Notes under the pieces: model-generated
Seen by the model: the letters and a program-made list of their open reading frames with translations, nothing else
Told to the model about the DNA's origin: nothing
Database searches by the model: none
Made by a program: the position numbers and the translations under genes
Source: Candidatus Binatia bacterium
GTDB taxonomy: Bacteria > Desulfobacterota > Binatia > UBA9968 > JAJDTQ01
Length of the DNA: 64,000 nt
Assembly: GCA_951813575.1 (NCBI GenBank)
Contig: OX638375.1
Coordinates: 806,001 to 870,000 of the forward strand
Reading direction: 5' to 3'
In this document: one piece after another, positions 1 to 8,745 of the stretch
How positions within the stretch are numbered: the stretch's first letter is position 1
How the letters are laid out: the number at the start of each line of letters is the position of its first letter

Positions 1-1635
1 GCGCACCACCACGCCGTAGTCCCGGGCGGCGGCCTCGGGGGTAATGTAGCCGTAGACCACGTCCGCGCGGACGCGTTCGGGATCGCGTTGGAAGGGCTCG
101 CCGTAGCCGCCCCCGCCGGGATGGTTCAACTGGACGCTGCGGTCGCCGCCCAGATGGGTCTGGGCCTTGGGATTGGGGCGCTCGCCGCCGTCGAGGATGA
201 ACTCGCCGGGGAGCCCCGGACCGCCGCCCATGATTCCGGGGGCGGCGTAACGGGTGCGGTCGAGGATGCCGTTGACGCTCCACTGGCCGTGGGCGCGGTT
301 GGCGAACTCGGTGAACTGGCCGAGGCCGCCGCGCCAGGTGCCGGCGCCGCCGGAGTCCACCCTGAGCTCGCGCCGGCGCATGACCAGCGGCGACAGGCTC
401 TCGATGACCTCCGCGGGCACGCCCGCCACGCCGCTGGGGAAACCCACGGCGCTGAGCCCGTCCTTGGTGGGGCGCGCACCGGTGCCGCCCACCTGGAACA
501 CCGTGAGATTGAACGAGGGGTCCTGCCCGCGCCACACGCTGAGCCAGATGGGGTCGGCGCTGGGCGCCATGAGCTTTCCCGGAAGCGCCTTGGCCAGCGC
601 GGTGAACACCGCGGTGGGCACGAAGTGCCCCACGGTCTGCCGCGCCGCCACCGGCGCTGGTTCGTTGGCGTTCAGGATGCTCCCCTCCGGGGCGCTCACG
701 TGCACCGGCCGGAAGCTGCCCTCGTTGTGGGGCACGTCGGGGTAGATGGCTGCCTTGGCCGCGAAGCTGGCGTAGGCGTGGGTGTAGTTCATCACCACGT
801 TGATGCCGCGGTGGCTCTGGGGCGACGAGCCGGTGAAGTCGATGAAGATCTCGTCTCCCCGCACCTCCAGCCGGGTCTTGATGTAGATCGGCTCCTCGAA
901 GCCGTCGCTCCAGGTCTCCCCTTCCCACGCGCCGTCCTCGAGCTCCGCGATGGCCGCGCGCACGGCCCTCTCGGAGCGGCTGATGATCTCCTCGGCCACG
1001 GGATCGAAGCTGTCCAGCTCGAACTCGTCCATGGTCTCGATGAGCGCCCGGCCGCCGGCGTCGTTGCAGGCGGACTGGGCGTAGAAGTCACTGACTACCT
1101 CGTGAGGCAGCCGGACGTTGGCGCGGATCATCTTGAGCAGGATGGGGTCCGGCTCGCCCGCGTGAAACAGCTTCATGATGGGGATCCGGAGCCCCTCCTC
1201 GTACACCTCCCGTGCCTCCGCGGAGAGGATGCGGCCGCCGATGTCGGCGGCGTGGCAGGTGTTGGCGAAGAACGCCACGAGTTGCCCGGCCCGGAAGATC
1301 GGCGTGGTGATGGTGATGTCGTTGACGTGTCCGGCGGTCTGCCACGGGTCGTTGGTGATGAGCACGTCTCCCGGAACCAGCGTTTCCGCCGGGAACTCCC
1401 GCAGGAAGTGTCCCATGGACGTGGCCATGGCGTTGATATGGCCCGGCGTGCCGCTCACGGACTGGGCCACCATGCGGCCCTTGGTGTCGAAGAGGCCGCA
1501 GGCCAGGTCCTGGCTCTCCCGCACGATGGTGCTGAAGGCCGTGCGCATGAGCGCATCCTGCTGCTCGTTGGCCACCGACAGGAGCCGGTTCCAGATGACC
1601 TCGAGGGTCACGGGATCGATGACGGTCTTACTCAT
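1..1635 (-). CDS. hyuB: N-methylhydantoinase B / oxoprolinase family subunit (3' end beyond window)
   Basis: This is the B subunit of an ATP-dependent hydantoinase/oxoprolinase, which opens hydantoin or 5-oxoproline rings together with the A subunit. The reading frame is open from an ATG at 1635 to the window edge, giving 545 codons without a stop. The N-terminus (MSKTVIDPVTLEVIW) is typical of the family, and the C-terminal part shows the Gly-rich PGGGGYGEPF motif followed by the conserved DYGVVV ending, so only a few tens of residues are missing. Its ATG overlaps the end of the upstream hyuA by 8 bases, indicating translational coupling. The exact substrate cannot be read from the sequence; acetone or acetophenone carboxylase-like relatives are possible. 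Confidence 0.93.
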   Translation of the reverse strand, partial: MSKTVIDPVTLEVIWNRLLSVANEQQDALMRTAFSTIVRESQDLACGLFDTKGRMVAQSVSGTPGHINAMATSMGHFLREFPAETLVPGDVLITNDPWQTAGHVNDITITTPIFRAGQLVAFFANTCHAADIGGRILSAEAREVYEEGLRIPIMKLFHAGEPDPILLKMIRANVRLPHEVVSDFYAQSACNDAGGRALIETMDEFELDSFDPVAEEIISRSERAVRAAIAELEDGAWEGETWSDGFEEPIYIKTRLEVRGDEIFIDFTGSSPQSHRGINVVMNYTHAYASFAAKAAIYPDVPHNEGSFRPVHVSAPEGSILNANEPAPVAARQTVGHFVPTAVFTALAKALPGKLMAPSADPIWLSVWRGQDPSFNLTVFQVGGTGARPTKDGLSAVGFPSGVAGVPAEVIESLSPLVMRRRELRVDSGGAGTWRGGLGQFTEFANRAHGQWSVNGILDRTRYAAPGIMGGGPGLPGEFILDGGERPNPKAQTHLGGDRSVQLNHPGGGGYGEPFQRDPERVRADVVYGYITPEAAARDYGVVVR

Positions 1636-3703
1636 AGTCGAACTCTACGATCACGTTCAGATTATCGTCAACCCGGGCATGGCTGCGGGCGGTCACCACC
1701 AGGGTGGACTCCCGCTCCTCCACGATGGCGGGCCCCGGGAAGGTCATTCCCGGCGTCAGGGCGTAACGGTCGTAGACCGCGGTATCGACGAACCGTCCCC
1801 GGCCCGCGGAGTACACCGGGCGCGTGCCCTTCTGCGCCTTGGCCCCCACGGCCCTGGTACCCCGGGTCGAGAAGTTCAGCGGCTGCTCCGGCCCCCTGGC
1901 CACCACGCGCCAGTTGATCACCTCCACCACCACGTCCGGAACCGTCCGCCCGTACATGCGCTCGTAGGTGCGCTCGAAGGCCTCGGTGATGGCGTCGAGA
2001 TGGCTTGCGTCGAGGACGCCGTCGGGAATGGGCACCGACACCTCATGGCCCTGCCCGGTGTAGCGCATGTCCGCGGTCCGTTCGTAGACGATATCGTCCG
2101 GCGCCAGTCCCGACTGCTCCAGGATGGCGCGTCCCTCGGCGCACATGCCGTCGAACATCCCGTTCACGAAGGACCAGTCCAGCTCGTCCAGCAGGCTGTA
2201 GGCGCTGCGCACGAAGTCGAAGGCCAGGGGCGCCGCCAGGAGCCCGAAGGTCGAGCCCACGCCCGCCCCCATGGGCGAGATGAGCGTGGGCAGGTGCAGC
2301 AGCTCGGCCACGTGGCAGCCGTGCACCGGACCGGCGCCGCCGAAGGCGTACATGGGCAGCTCCCGCGGGTCCTTGCCGCGTTCCCCCAGGTGTGCCCGGG
2401 CGGCGTTGGCCATGTTCTCGTTGACGATCTGGTGGATGCCCCAGGCCACCTGCTCCACCCGCATGCCGAGTTTCGCGGCGAGGCCGCCAAGGGCGGTGCG
2501 CGCGGCCTCCACGTCGAGCTTCATCTCGCCGCCGAGGAAGTAGTCGGGATCGAAGTAGCCGAGGATCAGGTTGGCGTCGGTGACCGTGGCGCCCGTGCCG
2601 CCGCGGCCGTAGCAGGCCGGCCCCGGCTCCGCCCCGGCGCTGTCGGGCCCCACCTTGAGCAGTCCCAGCGCGTCCACCCGGGCGATGCTGCCGCCGCCGG
2701 CGCCGATCTCGATCATGTCGATGACCGGAATCTTGATGGGCAGTCCGCTGCCCTTGCGGAAGCGGTAGACCCGGTCCACCTCGAACTCCCGGGCCTTGAG
2801 AGGGTAGCCGTTCTCCACGGCGCAGAGCTTGGCGGTGGTGCCGCCCATGTCGAAGGAGAGGAGGTCGGGATAGCCGGCGCGCTGTCCCAGCGCGGCGGCG
2901 GCCAGCGCCCCGGCCGCCGGTCCCGATTCGAGCATGCGTACGGGGAACCGGGCGGCCGTCTCCGGGGTGCCGATGCCACCGCTGGAGAGCATCACGAAGA
3001 AACTGCCGGTGAACTCAAGGCCGTTCAGGCGCTGCTGCAACTCCTGGAGATAGGCTGCCACGCGCTCCTGCACGTAGACGTTGGCGGTGGTGGTGCTGGT
3101 GCGCTGGAACTCGCGGATCTCGGGCACCACGTCGGCGCTCACCGACACGCGGACCTCGGGCGCCACCTCCGCGATGAGCTCCCGTGTCCGCAGTTCGTGG
3201 GCGGCGTTGCGAAAGCTGTTCAGATAGCACACCGCCACCGCCCGGACGCCCTTGGCCCGAAGCTCGGCTACCAGGCTCCGCACGAAGTCCTCGTCCAGCG
3301 GCTTGAGCACGGTTCCGTCCGCGGCCACCCGCTCCGGCACGTCGAAGCGCAGGTAGCGCGGCACCAGCGGCCTGGGCAGCTCGAGATCGAGATCATAGAG
3401 CTCGTAGCGGTGCTCGCGGCCGATCTCCAGCGCGTCCCGGAAACCTTCGGTGGTGAGGAGCGCGGTGAGAGCGCCCTTGCGCTCGATCAGCGCATTGGTG
3501 ACCAGCGTGGTGCCGTGCACCACCGTCCCCTGCCGGGCGCGGTCCACGATACCTGCTTCCAGGCCCTCGCGCATGGCCGCTTCCACCGCCACGCTCGGGT
3601 CCGCGTGGGTGGTCAGGGTCTTTCCGATGAAGGACGTGCCGTCATCCGCGACCAGGAGCAGATCGGTGAAGGTTCCGCCGATGTCAACGCCTACACGATA
3701 CAT
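1628..3703 (-). CDS. hyuA: N-methylhydantoinase A / oxoprolinase family subunit
   Basis: The 691-residue protein is the ATP-binding (ASKHA-fold) subunit paired with HyuB. The N-terminal phosphate-binding motif GVDIGGTFTDLLL lies at about residues 5-17 and the second ASKHA motif SFDMGGTTAKL near residue 285. A family-typical EIGAGGGSIAR stretch follows. The length matches the family. The gene starts at ATG 3703 and ends with a TAA that overlaps the hyuB start, so the two are one operon. The LLM oxidoreductase just upstream is on the same strand and may be co-transcribed. Hydantoin, N-methylhydantoin or 5-oxoproline are possible substrates; the family is too broad to choose. Confidence 0.93.
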   Translation of the reverse strand: MYRVGVDIGGTFTDLLLVADDGTSFIGKTLTTHADPSVAVEAAMREGLEAGIVDRARQGTVVHGTTLVTNALIERKGALTALLTTEGFRDALEIGREHRYELYDLDLELPRPLVPRYLRFDVPERVAADGTVLKPLDEDFVRSLVAELRAKGVRAVAVCYLNSFRNAAHELRTRELIAEVAPEVRVSVSADVVPEIREFQRTSTTTANVYVQERVAAYLQELQQRLNGLEFTGSFFVMLSSGGIGTPETAARFPVRMLESGPAAGALAAAALGQRAGYPDLLSFDMGGTTAKLCAVENGYPLKAREFEVDRVYRFRKGSGLPIKIPVIDMIEIGAGGGSIARVDALGLLKVGPDSAGAEPGPACYGRGGTGATVTDANLILGYFDPDYFLGGEMKLDVEAARTALGGLAAKLGMRVEQVAWGIHQIVNENMANAARAHLGERGKDPRELPMYAFGGAGPVHGCHVAELLHLPTLISPMGAGVGSTFGLLAAPLAFDFVRSAYSLLDELDWSFVNGMFDGMCAEGRAILEQSGLAPDDIVYERTADMRYTGQGHEVSVPIPDGVLDASHLDAITEAFERTYERMYGRTVPDVVVEVINWRVVARGPEQPLNFSTRGTRAVGAKAQKGTRPVYSAGRGRFVDTAVYDRYALTPGMTFPGPAIVEERESTLVVTARSHARVDDNLNVIVEFDYE

Positions 3704-3767
3704 GGGTTACCGCCGCCGTGGGAGAAGCCGCCACGTGGATGGCCACGGGCGAGTTCGAAACCCGCCC

Positions 3768-4772
3768 CTACTGGGCGAACAGGTCCATCAAGGCATCGGT
3801 CTGGTCGGCCGCGGCCGGCCGCAGGAGCGGGATCTTGACGCCGGCATCACGGTACTGCTGCACCCGGGCCTTGACCTCGTCGGGGGTGCCGCTGGCCGTC
3901 ATGCCCTCCACGTAGGAATCGGGGATGGCCTTGATGAGGGCCTCCATGCCGCCCTCGGCATGGGCCTTCTCGAAGGTCGGGATGTCCTCCTCGTGGATGT
4001 AGGGCTCGCCCACGCGCATCTTGGGACGGGCGATGAACGGAAGCTGGATGGGGTCGAGCTTGGTGGCCACCTCCCAGCGGATGGCGTCCAGGGCCTTCTG
4101 GTGGTTGTCGGCGATGGAGCAGTTGATCAACTGGGCGACTTCGAACTTGGAGAAATCACGTCCCGCCTCCTCGGCCGCGTCCTTGATGATCTTCAGGGCG
4201 TTGGCGGTGTACTCGGGCGAGCAGACCGCGTTCAGCACCACGCCGTCGCCGATCTGGCCGGCGAGCTTCAGCCCGGGCCGGGCCGTGGCCGGGATGTAGA
4301 GCGGGATGTGGGTGCGGAGCGGCTTCCAGCCGATGCCGACGTTCTTGAACTTCACGAACTGTCCCTCGTAGTCCACCTTCTCGCCGGTGAAGAGCAGCCG
4401 CATGGACTCGATGTACTCCTTGAGCACTTGAGGGGGATCCTGGTGCTCCATGGCGTGGACCCGGGCGTGGCTTCGCGTACAGGCGCCCGGCGCCAGGGTG
4501 ATGCGCCCGCCGGTCATCTCGTCCAGGGTCATCAGCGACTGGGCCATGCAGATGGGGGTGCGCAGGCGGACGATCTGGGTGGCCCCCAGCGTCACCTTCG
4601 AGGTGGCCAGCCCCATGGCCGACATGGCCGACACCGAGTCGCGCATGAGCTCGATGGTCTCGGAGAAGAAGCCCATCTCGAAGCCCTTTTCCTCCGCGCG
4701 CCGCATGAGATCGGCGATTTCCCGGACGTTGGTGAACTTTCCGTATCCAAGTGCGAAACCGACTCTGGCCAT
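3768..4772 (-). CDS. LLM class flavin-dependent oxidoreductase (luciferase-like)
   Basis: A 334-residue TIM-barrel flavoenzyme of the bacterial luciferase / F420-dependent reductase superfamily, which oxidises or reduces small molecules using FMN or F420. Family-typical segments are the GFALGYGKF start, the GATQIVRLRTP region and GGRITLAPGACTRSH in the first half. I chose ATG 4772 because AGGAG lies five bases upstream; a GTG two codons earlier would leave no room for a ribosome site. It lies 64 bases upstream of hyuA on the same strand, suggesting a shared catabolic role. The cofactor (FMN versus F420) cannot be decided here. Confidence 0.9.
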   Translation of the reverse strand: MARVGFALGYGKFTNVREIADLMRRAEEKGFEMGFFSETIELMRDSVSAMSAMGLATSKVTLGATQIVRLRTPICMAQSLMTLDEMTGGRITLAPGACTRSHARVHAMEHQDPPQVLKEYIESMRLLFTGEKVDYEGQFVKFKNVGIGWKPLRTHIPLYIPATARPGLKLAGQIGDGVVLNAVCSPEYTANALKIIKDAAEEAGRDFSKFEVAQLINCSIADNHQKALDAIRWEVATKLDPIQLPFIARPKMRVGEPYIHEEDIPTFEKAHAEGGMEALIKAIPDSYVEGMTASGTPDEVKARVQQYRDAGVKIPLLRPAAADQTDALMDLFAQ

Positions 4773-5037
4773 GACCACTCCTGACTTGTTGAACGCAACC
4801 GCTCCCGGTCCTTCATGTCCCGGTGAGCGTGCCCGTGCGCGGCAAAGACGATACGCCGCTACCGACGACCCGACGGTCCTGCGCTTCGAGCTCCGGTTGA
4901 TTCAGAGAAAAGCGGGCGGGTGTTGCGGTGTGCCTGAAGAAAAAATGATTTGTATCCGACCGGTTGCGGTTCGTCAAGGAACGAGCCCGTACTCGCATCG
5001 GCCCGCCGCCCGTTGCGGTGCATCCCGCATTGACCGG

Positions 5038-6207
5038 TCAAAGCGCTGGAACGAAACTGTCTTCCAGCGCCATCTCGATGGCCTTCTTGTAAGGGAGCAC
5101 CGTCACCTTTCCGACCTTCAGAACCCGTTCGCCGCGATACACGCCGAAAGCATGCCCGATGTCACCGGTCTGCAACAGGACATTCAATCCCTTGTTGAAT
5201 TTCTCTTGCCAGACATTGGACGACTTGATTTCAAAGCCCGCGGCCCGCTCCCCCCTCTTCCAGATCAGGTCCACTTCGTTGCCTGCTTCCGTGCGCCAGT
5301 AGAAGAACTGCGCGCCGTGGGACCGCCACGCGTTGAGCGCCCTGAACTCATTCAGAACGAAGGCTTCGAACAAGGCGCCGGTCTCGACCGCCGAGGGTTC
5401 GTCCCGGTGCCTCCCCATCAGGGCACGCTGCACGCCGCCATCGAACAGGTAGAACTTGGGGCGAGCCACCTCCTTGACCTTGGCCTTGTTGCGGTAGGCG
5501 GGCAGGTACCAGCCCAGCAAGGTGTCTTCCAGAATGCCGAAATAGCCTTGGACGGTGGACCTGGCGACGCCCACATCCCGGGCGATATTGGCGATGTTCA
5601 GCAACTGCCCGCTCATCATGCCGGCGACTGACAGAAACCGGTAAAAGCTGTCAAGGTCCCTGACCAGAGCTTCCTGCTGAATCTCTTCCTTCAAATAGGC
5701 CTCGACGTAGGCGTCCAGGAACTCGACCTTGTCGGTCCGGGAGACCGAGGTCACGCTCAAGGGCAACTGTCCGTAACGCAGAGCGTCCGGCAGGCTGAAG
5801 TCCTCGCGGACTTCAAGCATGCTCAGTGGAAACATCCGTTTCAAAAGGGCGCGGCCCGCAAGCATGTTGGCATGGGACCGCTTGAGCTTCCGGGCGCTGG
5901 ACCCGGACAGAGCAAACCGATAGCCCTGTCCGCTCTCGAATAGGAGGGCATGCACTTCATCGAGCAACTCCGGCAGCTTCTGCACCTCGTCGATAGTGAT
6001 CCAGGGCCGCCGGTTGGGCAAAGCGGCTGCTTCCTGGGCGAGAAGGGAGGGGTCCCGCTTGTATCGAAGATACTCGCCGGACTTGAGGAGATTGATGCTC
6101 AGGTCTGCATGACCGAGACGTTGCTCCAGCCACACGGATTTCCCGGTGCCACGCGGGCCGAACAGGAAGAAACTCTTTTCGGGCAGATCGAGTATTCTGG
6201 AGTACAT
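5038..6207 (-). CDS. AAA_14 / DUF4143 family ATPase
   Basis: A 389-residue ATPase of the family with an N-terminal AAA_14 domain and a C-terminal DUF4143 nuclease-like domain. Walker A is FGPRGTGKS near residue 15 and Walker B is TIDEVQ near residue 80. The C-terminal part carries a PD-(D/E)xK-like stretch, NEVDLIW followed by GFEIKSS. I used the ATG at 6207 (MYSRILDLPEK) because family members begin just before the P-loop; the open frame continues upstream without homology. Role unknown; family members are often found near mobile DNA. A second member lies at 39475-40869. Confidence 0.88.
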   Translation of the reverse strand: MYSRILDLPEKSFFLFGPRGTGKSVWLEQRLGHADLSINLLKSGEYLRYKRDPSLLAQEAAALPNRRPWITIDEVQKLPELLDEVHALLFESGQGYRFALSGSSARKLKRSHANMLAGRALLKRMFPLSMLEVREDFSLPDALRYGQLPLSVTSVSRTDKVEFLDAYVEAYLKEEIQQEALVRDLDSFYRFLSVAGMMSGQLLNIANIARDVGVARSTVQGYFGILEDTLLGWYLPAYRNKAKVKEVARPKFYLFDGGVQRALMGRHRDEPSAVETGALFEAFVLNEFRALNAWRSHGAQFFYWRTEAGNEVDLIWKRGERAAGFEIKSSNVWQEKFNKGLNVLLQTGDIGHAFGVYRGERVLKVGKVTVLPYKKAIEMALEDSFVPAL

Positions 6208-6263
6208 GTCGGTGATTCCGTTATTTTTACGGTAAGAGTGACGAAACAATCGACGCTTGTCAA

Positions 6264-6330
6264 CCCGCCGGTGAAACCCTTGATCATCGGCACTAGACAA
6301 TCGGGGAAGACCCGCTCCGGGAAAGCCGCG
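6264..6330 (-). pseudogene. short bolA-like remnant
   Basis: Read on the minus strand, this stretch encodes a peptide of the form ERVFPDCLVPMIKGFTGG. It matches the N-terminal third of the BolA-family protein at 11557-11814 (GRVFPGCMVPMIKDLTGG), and the DNA is also visibly alignable. Nothing of the rest of BolA follows, and there is no start codon for it. I read it as a decayed partial duplicate, lying between the DUF4143 ATPase and the HAD gene. Confidence 0.6.
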
Positions 6331-6426
6331 CCAACGCCCTCTGACCCCCAGCTTACAGTCTTGGTCTGCACCCTGGCGCACTGGCGCGTTGCGGCGCACG
6401 CCTCGATTACGTAAGCTGACCTCACG

Positions 6427-7029
6427 ATGGTGGGGCTGGACATCGACGGCGTGCTGGCGGACTTTCTCTCTCCCTTCCTCCTTCGTCTGGAAAAACGCAT
6501 CGGCAAGGGGCCGATCCCGGCGGAGTCACTCCGGAGCGTACGCCTGTCGGCGCATCCCGTACTGACCGAGGAAGCGGTAAGGGAGTGCGCCGACGCCGTG
6601 CGGCGGGACCCCGATTTCTGGGACGGGTTGGATTCGCTCCTCGGCCCCGAACACTGGCGGCGGCTGGAGCACCTGAGCCAAAGCGGACAGCTCTCGTTCA
6701 TCACGCACCGGACAGGCCACGAGAGTTGGGACATCCACGCGGTCACCTCCGGATGGTTCCGGCGGCACGGCATCACGAACCCCGATGTGCATCTGGTCGA
6801 AAAGGAGAAATCGGCGGTGGTGGAGCGGCTTGGAGTGATGTTGTTCGTCGACGACAACTACGAGAACTGTCAGGATGTGGCCGAGCATACCGAAGCCCGG
6901 GTGCTGATGCCGCACCACCCCTACAACCGCGATTTTTCACACCCCGGCGTAACCCGGGTCATGCATTTCAACGAGGTGTTCGCGGAGATCGAGCACTGCC
7001 TGGACCTCCGCGCACCCACCTCGGTTTGA
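6427..7029 (+). CDS. HAD-superfamily 5'-nucleotidase-like phosphatase
   Basis: A 200-residue protein with the HAD nucleophile motif DIDGVLADF at residues 5-13, where the two Asp are the catalytic pair. A later THRTG segment fits motif II, and FVDDNYEN near residue 140 fits motif IV. The layout resembles small deoxyribonucleotidases of the NT5C type. It presumably hydrolyses phosphomonoesters in the cytoplasm. The gene begins at ATG 6427, with no good ribosome site visible. It is followed at 12 bases by the racemase-family gene on the same strand. Confidence 0.82.
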   Translation: MVGLDIDGVLADFLSPFLLRLEKRIGKGPIPAESLRSVRLSAHPVLTEEAVRECADAVRRDPDFWDGLDSLLGPEHWRRLEHLSQSGQLSFITHRTGHESWDIHAVTSGWFRRHGITNPDVHLVEKEKSAVVERLGVMLFVDDNYENCQDVAEHTEARVLMPHHPYNRDFSHPGVTRVMHFNEVFAEIEHCLDLRAPTSV

Positions 7030-7040
7030 GGAGGCTCATC

Positions 7041-7766
7041 ATGTACGGTTGGCGCGCACGTGTAGGCCATGTGGCCCCGTCCCGAGGGGACACCCTCGTC
7101 TACGAGTTCTATCGCATGCTGCCCGCGGGCTTTCAGTTGCTCAACAGCACCGGCACCATCCGGCAACTGGTGGACGCCGACTTCGAGCGGCAGCTCGAGC
7201 GTATAGAGGAGGCGGCGCTGGACCTGGTGGACAACGGCTGCGACGTGATCATCCTCGGCGGTTCACCGCTCTTCACCAAGCTGGGGCACGGCAGCGACAT
7301 CGAGATGGGGCGGCGGCTGACCGAGAAAACCGGGGTCCCCATCACCGCCGGGATTACCGGCGAGGTCGAGGCCCTCAAGGCCATGGGGCTGCACCGCCTG
7401 GTGGTGGCCACTCCCCACGAAGACGACCTGAACGCCCGCATGAAGGCCTTTCTCGAGGCATCCGGTTTCGAGGTGCTCCAGATAGAGGGTTACGGAGTGC
7501 GCAAGAACTCCGCCATCTCGGACCTGCCGGTGCACGCCTCCTACAAGATCGCCAAGCGCCTCTACGAAAAGGCCCCCGAAGCGGACGGCATCTTCATCCC
7601 CTGCCCCCGCTGGCCCACCATCGAGGACGTGGAGCTTCTGGAGCACGAGATCGGCAAGCCCGTGGTGACCAGTTGCCAGGCTTACATCTGGTATGCGCTC
7701 AAGCTGATCCGGATCAGGGAGGCGGTGGCGGGCTACGGCCGGCTCATGGGCAGCCTGGCGGCGTGA
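7041..7766 (+). CDS. Asp/Glu racemase superfamily protein, arylmalonate decarboxylase / maleate isomerase-like
   Basis: A 241-residue member of the Asp/Glu racemase fold, which uses one or two Cys for proton transfer or decarboxylation. The second catalytic position is a Cys (FIPCPRW, about residue 190), followed by the family pattern PVVTSCQAYIWYAL. The first position is Gly (ILGGSPLF, about residue 74) instead of Cys. In this family that one-Cys pattern is known from arylmalonate decarboxylase, whereas racemases and maleate isomerases use two Cys. The start is ATG 7041 with GAGGAG upstream. Its stop overlaps the GTG of the dipeptidase gene, so they form an operon. Confidence 0.85.
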   Translation: MYGWRARVGHVAPSRGDTLVYEFYRMLPAGFQLLNSTGTIRQLVDADFERQLERIEEAALDLVDNGCDVIILGGSPLFTKLGHGSDIEMGRRLTEKTGVPITAGITGEVEALKAMGLHRLVVATPHEDDLNARMKAFLEASGFEVLQIEGYGVRKNSAISDLPVHASYKIAKRLYEKAPEADGIFIPCPRWPTIEDVELLEHEIGKPVVTSCQAYIWYALKLIRIREAVAGYGRLMGSLAA

Positions 7767-8710
7767 CGCCGTCGGTGGACATCCACGCCCACCCGGGCCG
7801 TTTTCACCGGGACAATACGGGCGTGGAGCAACGTGTCCTGGAAATGGTCCGGGGCGGCCTCGGCACCAGCTTCTTCTGCGTAAGCACCGACCGGGCCGTG
7901 ATCCGGCGGGACCGGCAAACCGGCAGGATCCGGGCGCAACGGCCGTTCGAGCCGGGAGAATCGTATCGCGACACCTACGCCCGTTTCGCCGTGCTCGACC
8001 CGTGGTTTGACCAGGGCCGTCTCCTGCGAGTGCTGAGTCCGGCCGACGTCCTGCGCGCCAAGCGCATACGCCGGCCCGGCGCCCTGCTCGCCGCGGAAGG
8101 CGCCGATTTCCTGGAAGAGCGCATCGACCGCGTCCGGGAGGCCCACGAGCGGGGGATCCGCTCGATTCAGCTCGTCCACTACAACATCAACGCCGTCGCC
8201 GACATCCAGACCGAGGAGCCCCGGCACCACGGCCTCACCCCTTTCGGCGCTCAGGTCATCAGGGAAATGAACGGGGTCGGCATAATCGTCGACGTGGCCC
8301 ACGCCACTGAGCAGGTCACCCGGGACGTGGTGGACATCACTACGAAGCCGATCATACTCAGCCACACGGCGCTGCGCCGCACGCAGCGCAAGTACACCCG
8401 CTACATCTACGCCGACCACGCGCGCCTCATAGCCTCCACCGGCGGCGTGATCGGCGTCTGGCCCGCGGGACGGGGCGGCCTGGAACGGTGGACCCGGCGT
8501 TTCCGGAAGCTCGCGGAGCTCGTCGGCCCCGAGCATCTCGCCGTGGGCACGGATATGGACGGCCTGCGCAACACCGTCTTCGACGACTATGGCGAACTCC
8601 CGGAACTCGCGGCCGCATTGCTGGCCGCCGGGTTCTCCAAGAGCGAAGCCGCCGGCATCCTGGGCGGGAACTTCATGCGGGTGTTTCGCGCCGTTGCCCG
8701 GGACAAGTGA
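7763..8710 (+). CDS. membrane dipeptidase (peptidase M19) family hydrolase
   Basis: A 315-residue zinc hydrolase of the renal-dipeptidase/amidohydrolase fold. Visible metal-ligand segments are the bridging Glu (AAEGADF, about residue 110), the His of VDVAHAT and the next His of LSHTAL, and the Asp of VGTDMDG. Oddly, the first metal motif reads HAHPG rather than the usual HxD of M19 enzymes. It starts at GTG 7763 inside the stop of the racemase-family gene (GTGA overlap), so the products are probably made together. The substrate may be a dipeptide, an N-acyl amino acid or another amide. Confidence 0.85.
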   Translation: MTPSVDIHAHPGRFHRDNTGVEQRVLEMVRGGLGTSFFCVSTDRAVIRRDRQTGRIRAQRPFEPGESYRDTYARFAVLDPWFDQGRLLRVLSPADVLRAKRIRRPGALLAAEGADFLEERIDRVREAHERGIRSIQLVHYNINAVADIQTEEPRHHGLTPFGAQVIREMNGVGIIVDVAHATEQVTRDVVDITTKPIILSHTALRRTQRKYTRYIYADHARLIASTGGVIGVWPAGRGGLERWTRRFRKLAELVGPEHLAVGTDMDGLRNTVFDDYGELPELAAALLAAGFSKSEAAGILGGNFMRVFRAVARDK

Positions 8711-8745
8711 CGGTGATCGCCAACCATTAGGCACGGAAGTCATCG

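Noticed and set aside
88..1917. 609-residue plus-strand open frame over hyuB/hyuA
   Set aside because: It is antisense to two clear hydantoinase genes, is rich in Ala, Gly, His and Arg, and shows no family motif; a GC-rich shadow frame.
3716..3767. Possible tRNA because of GAGTTCGAAACC resembling a T-loop
   Set aside because: No acceptor, D or anticodon arm could be drawn around it and it lies in a short gap between two genes.
1175..3838. 887-residue plus-strand open frame
   Set aside because: Antisense shadow of hyuA/hyuB with composition typical of third-position GC bias and no recognisable domain.
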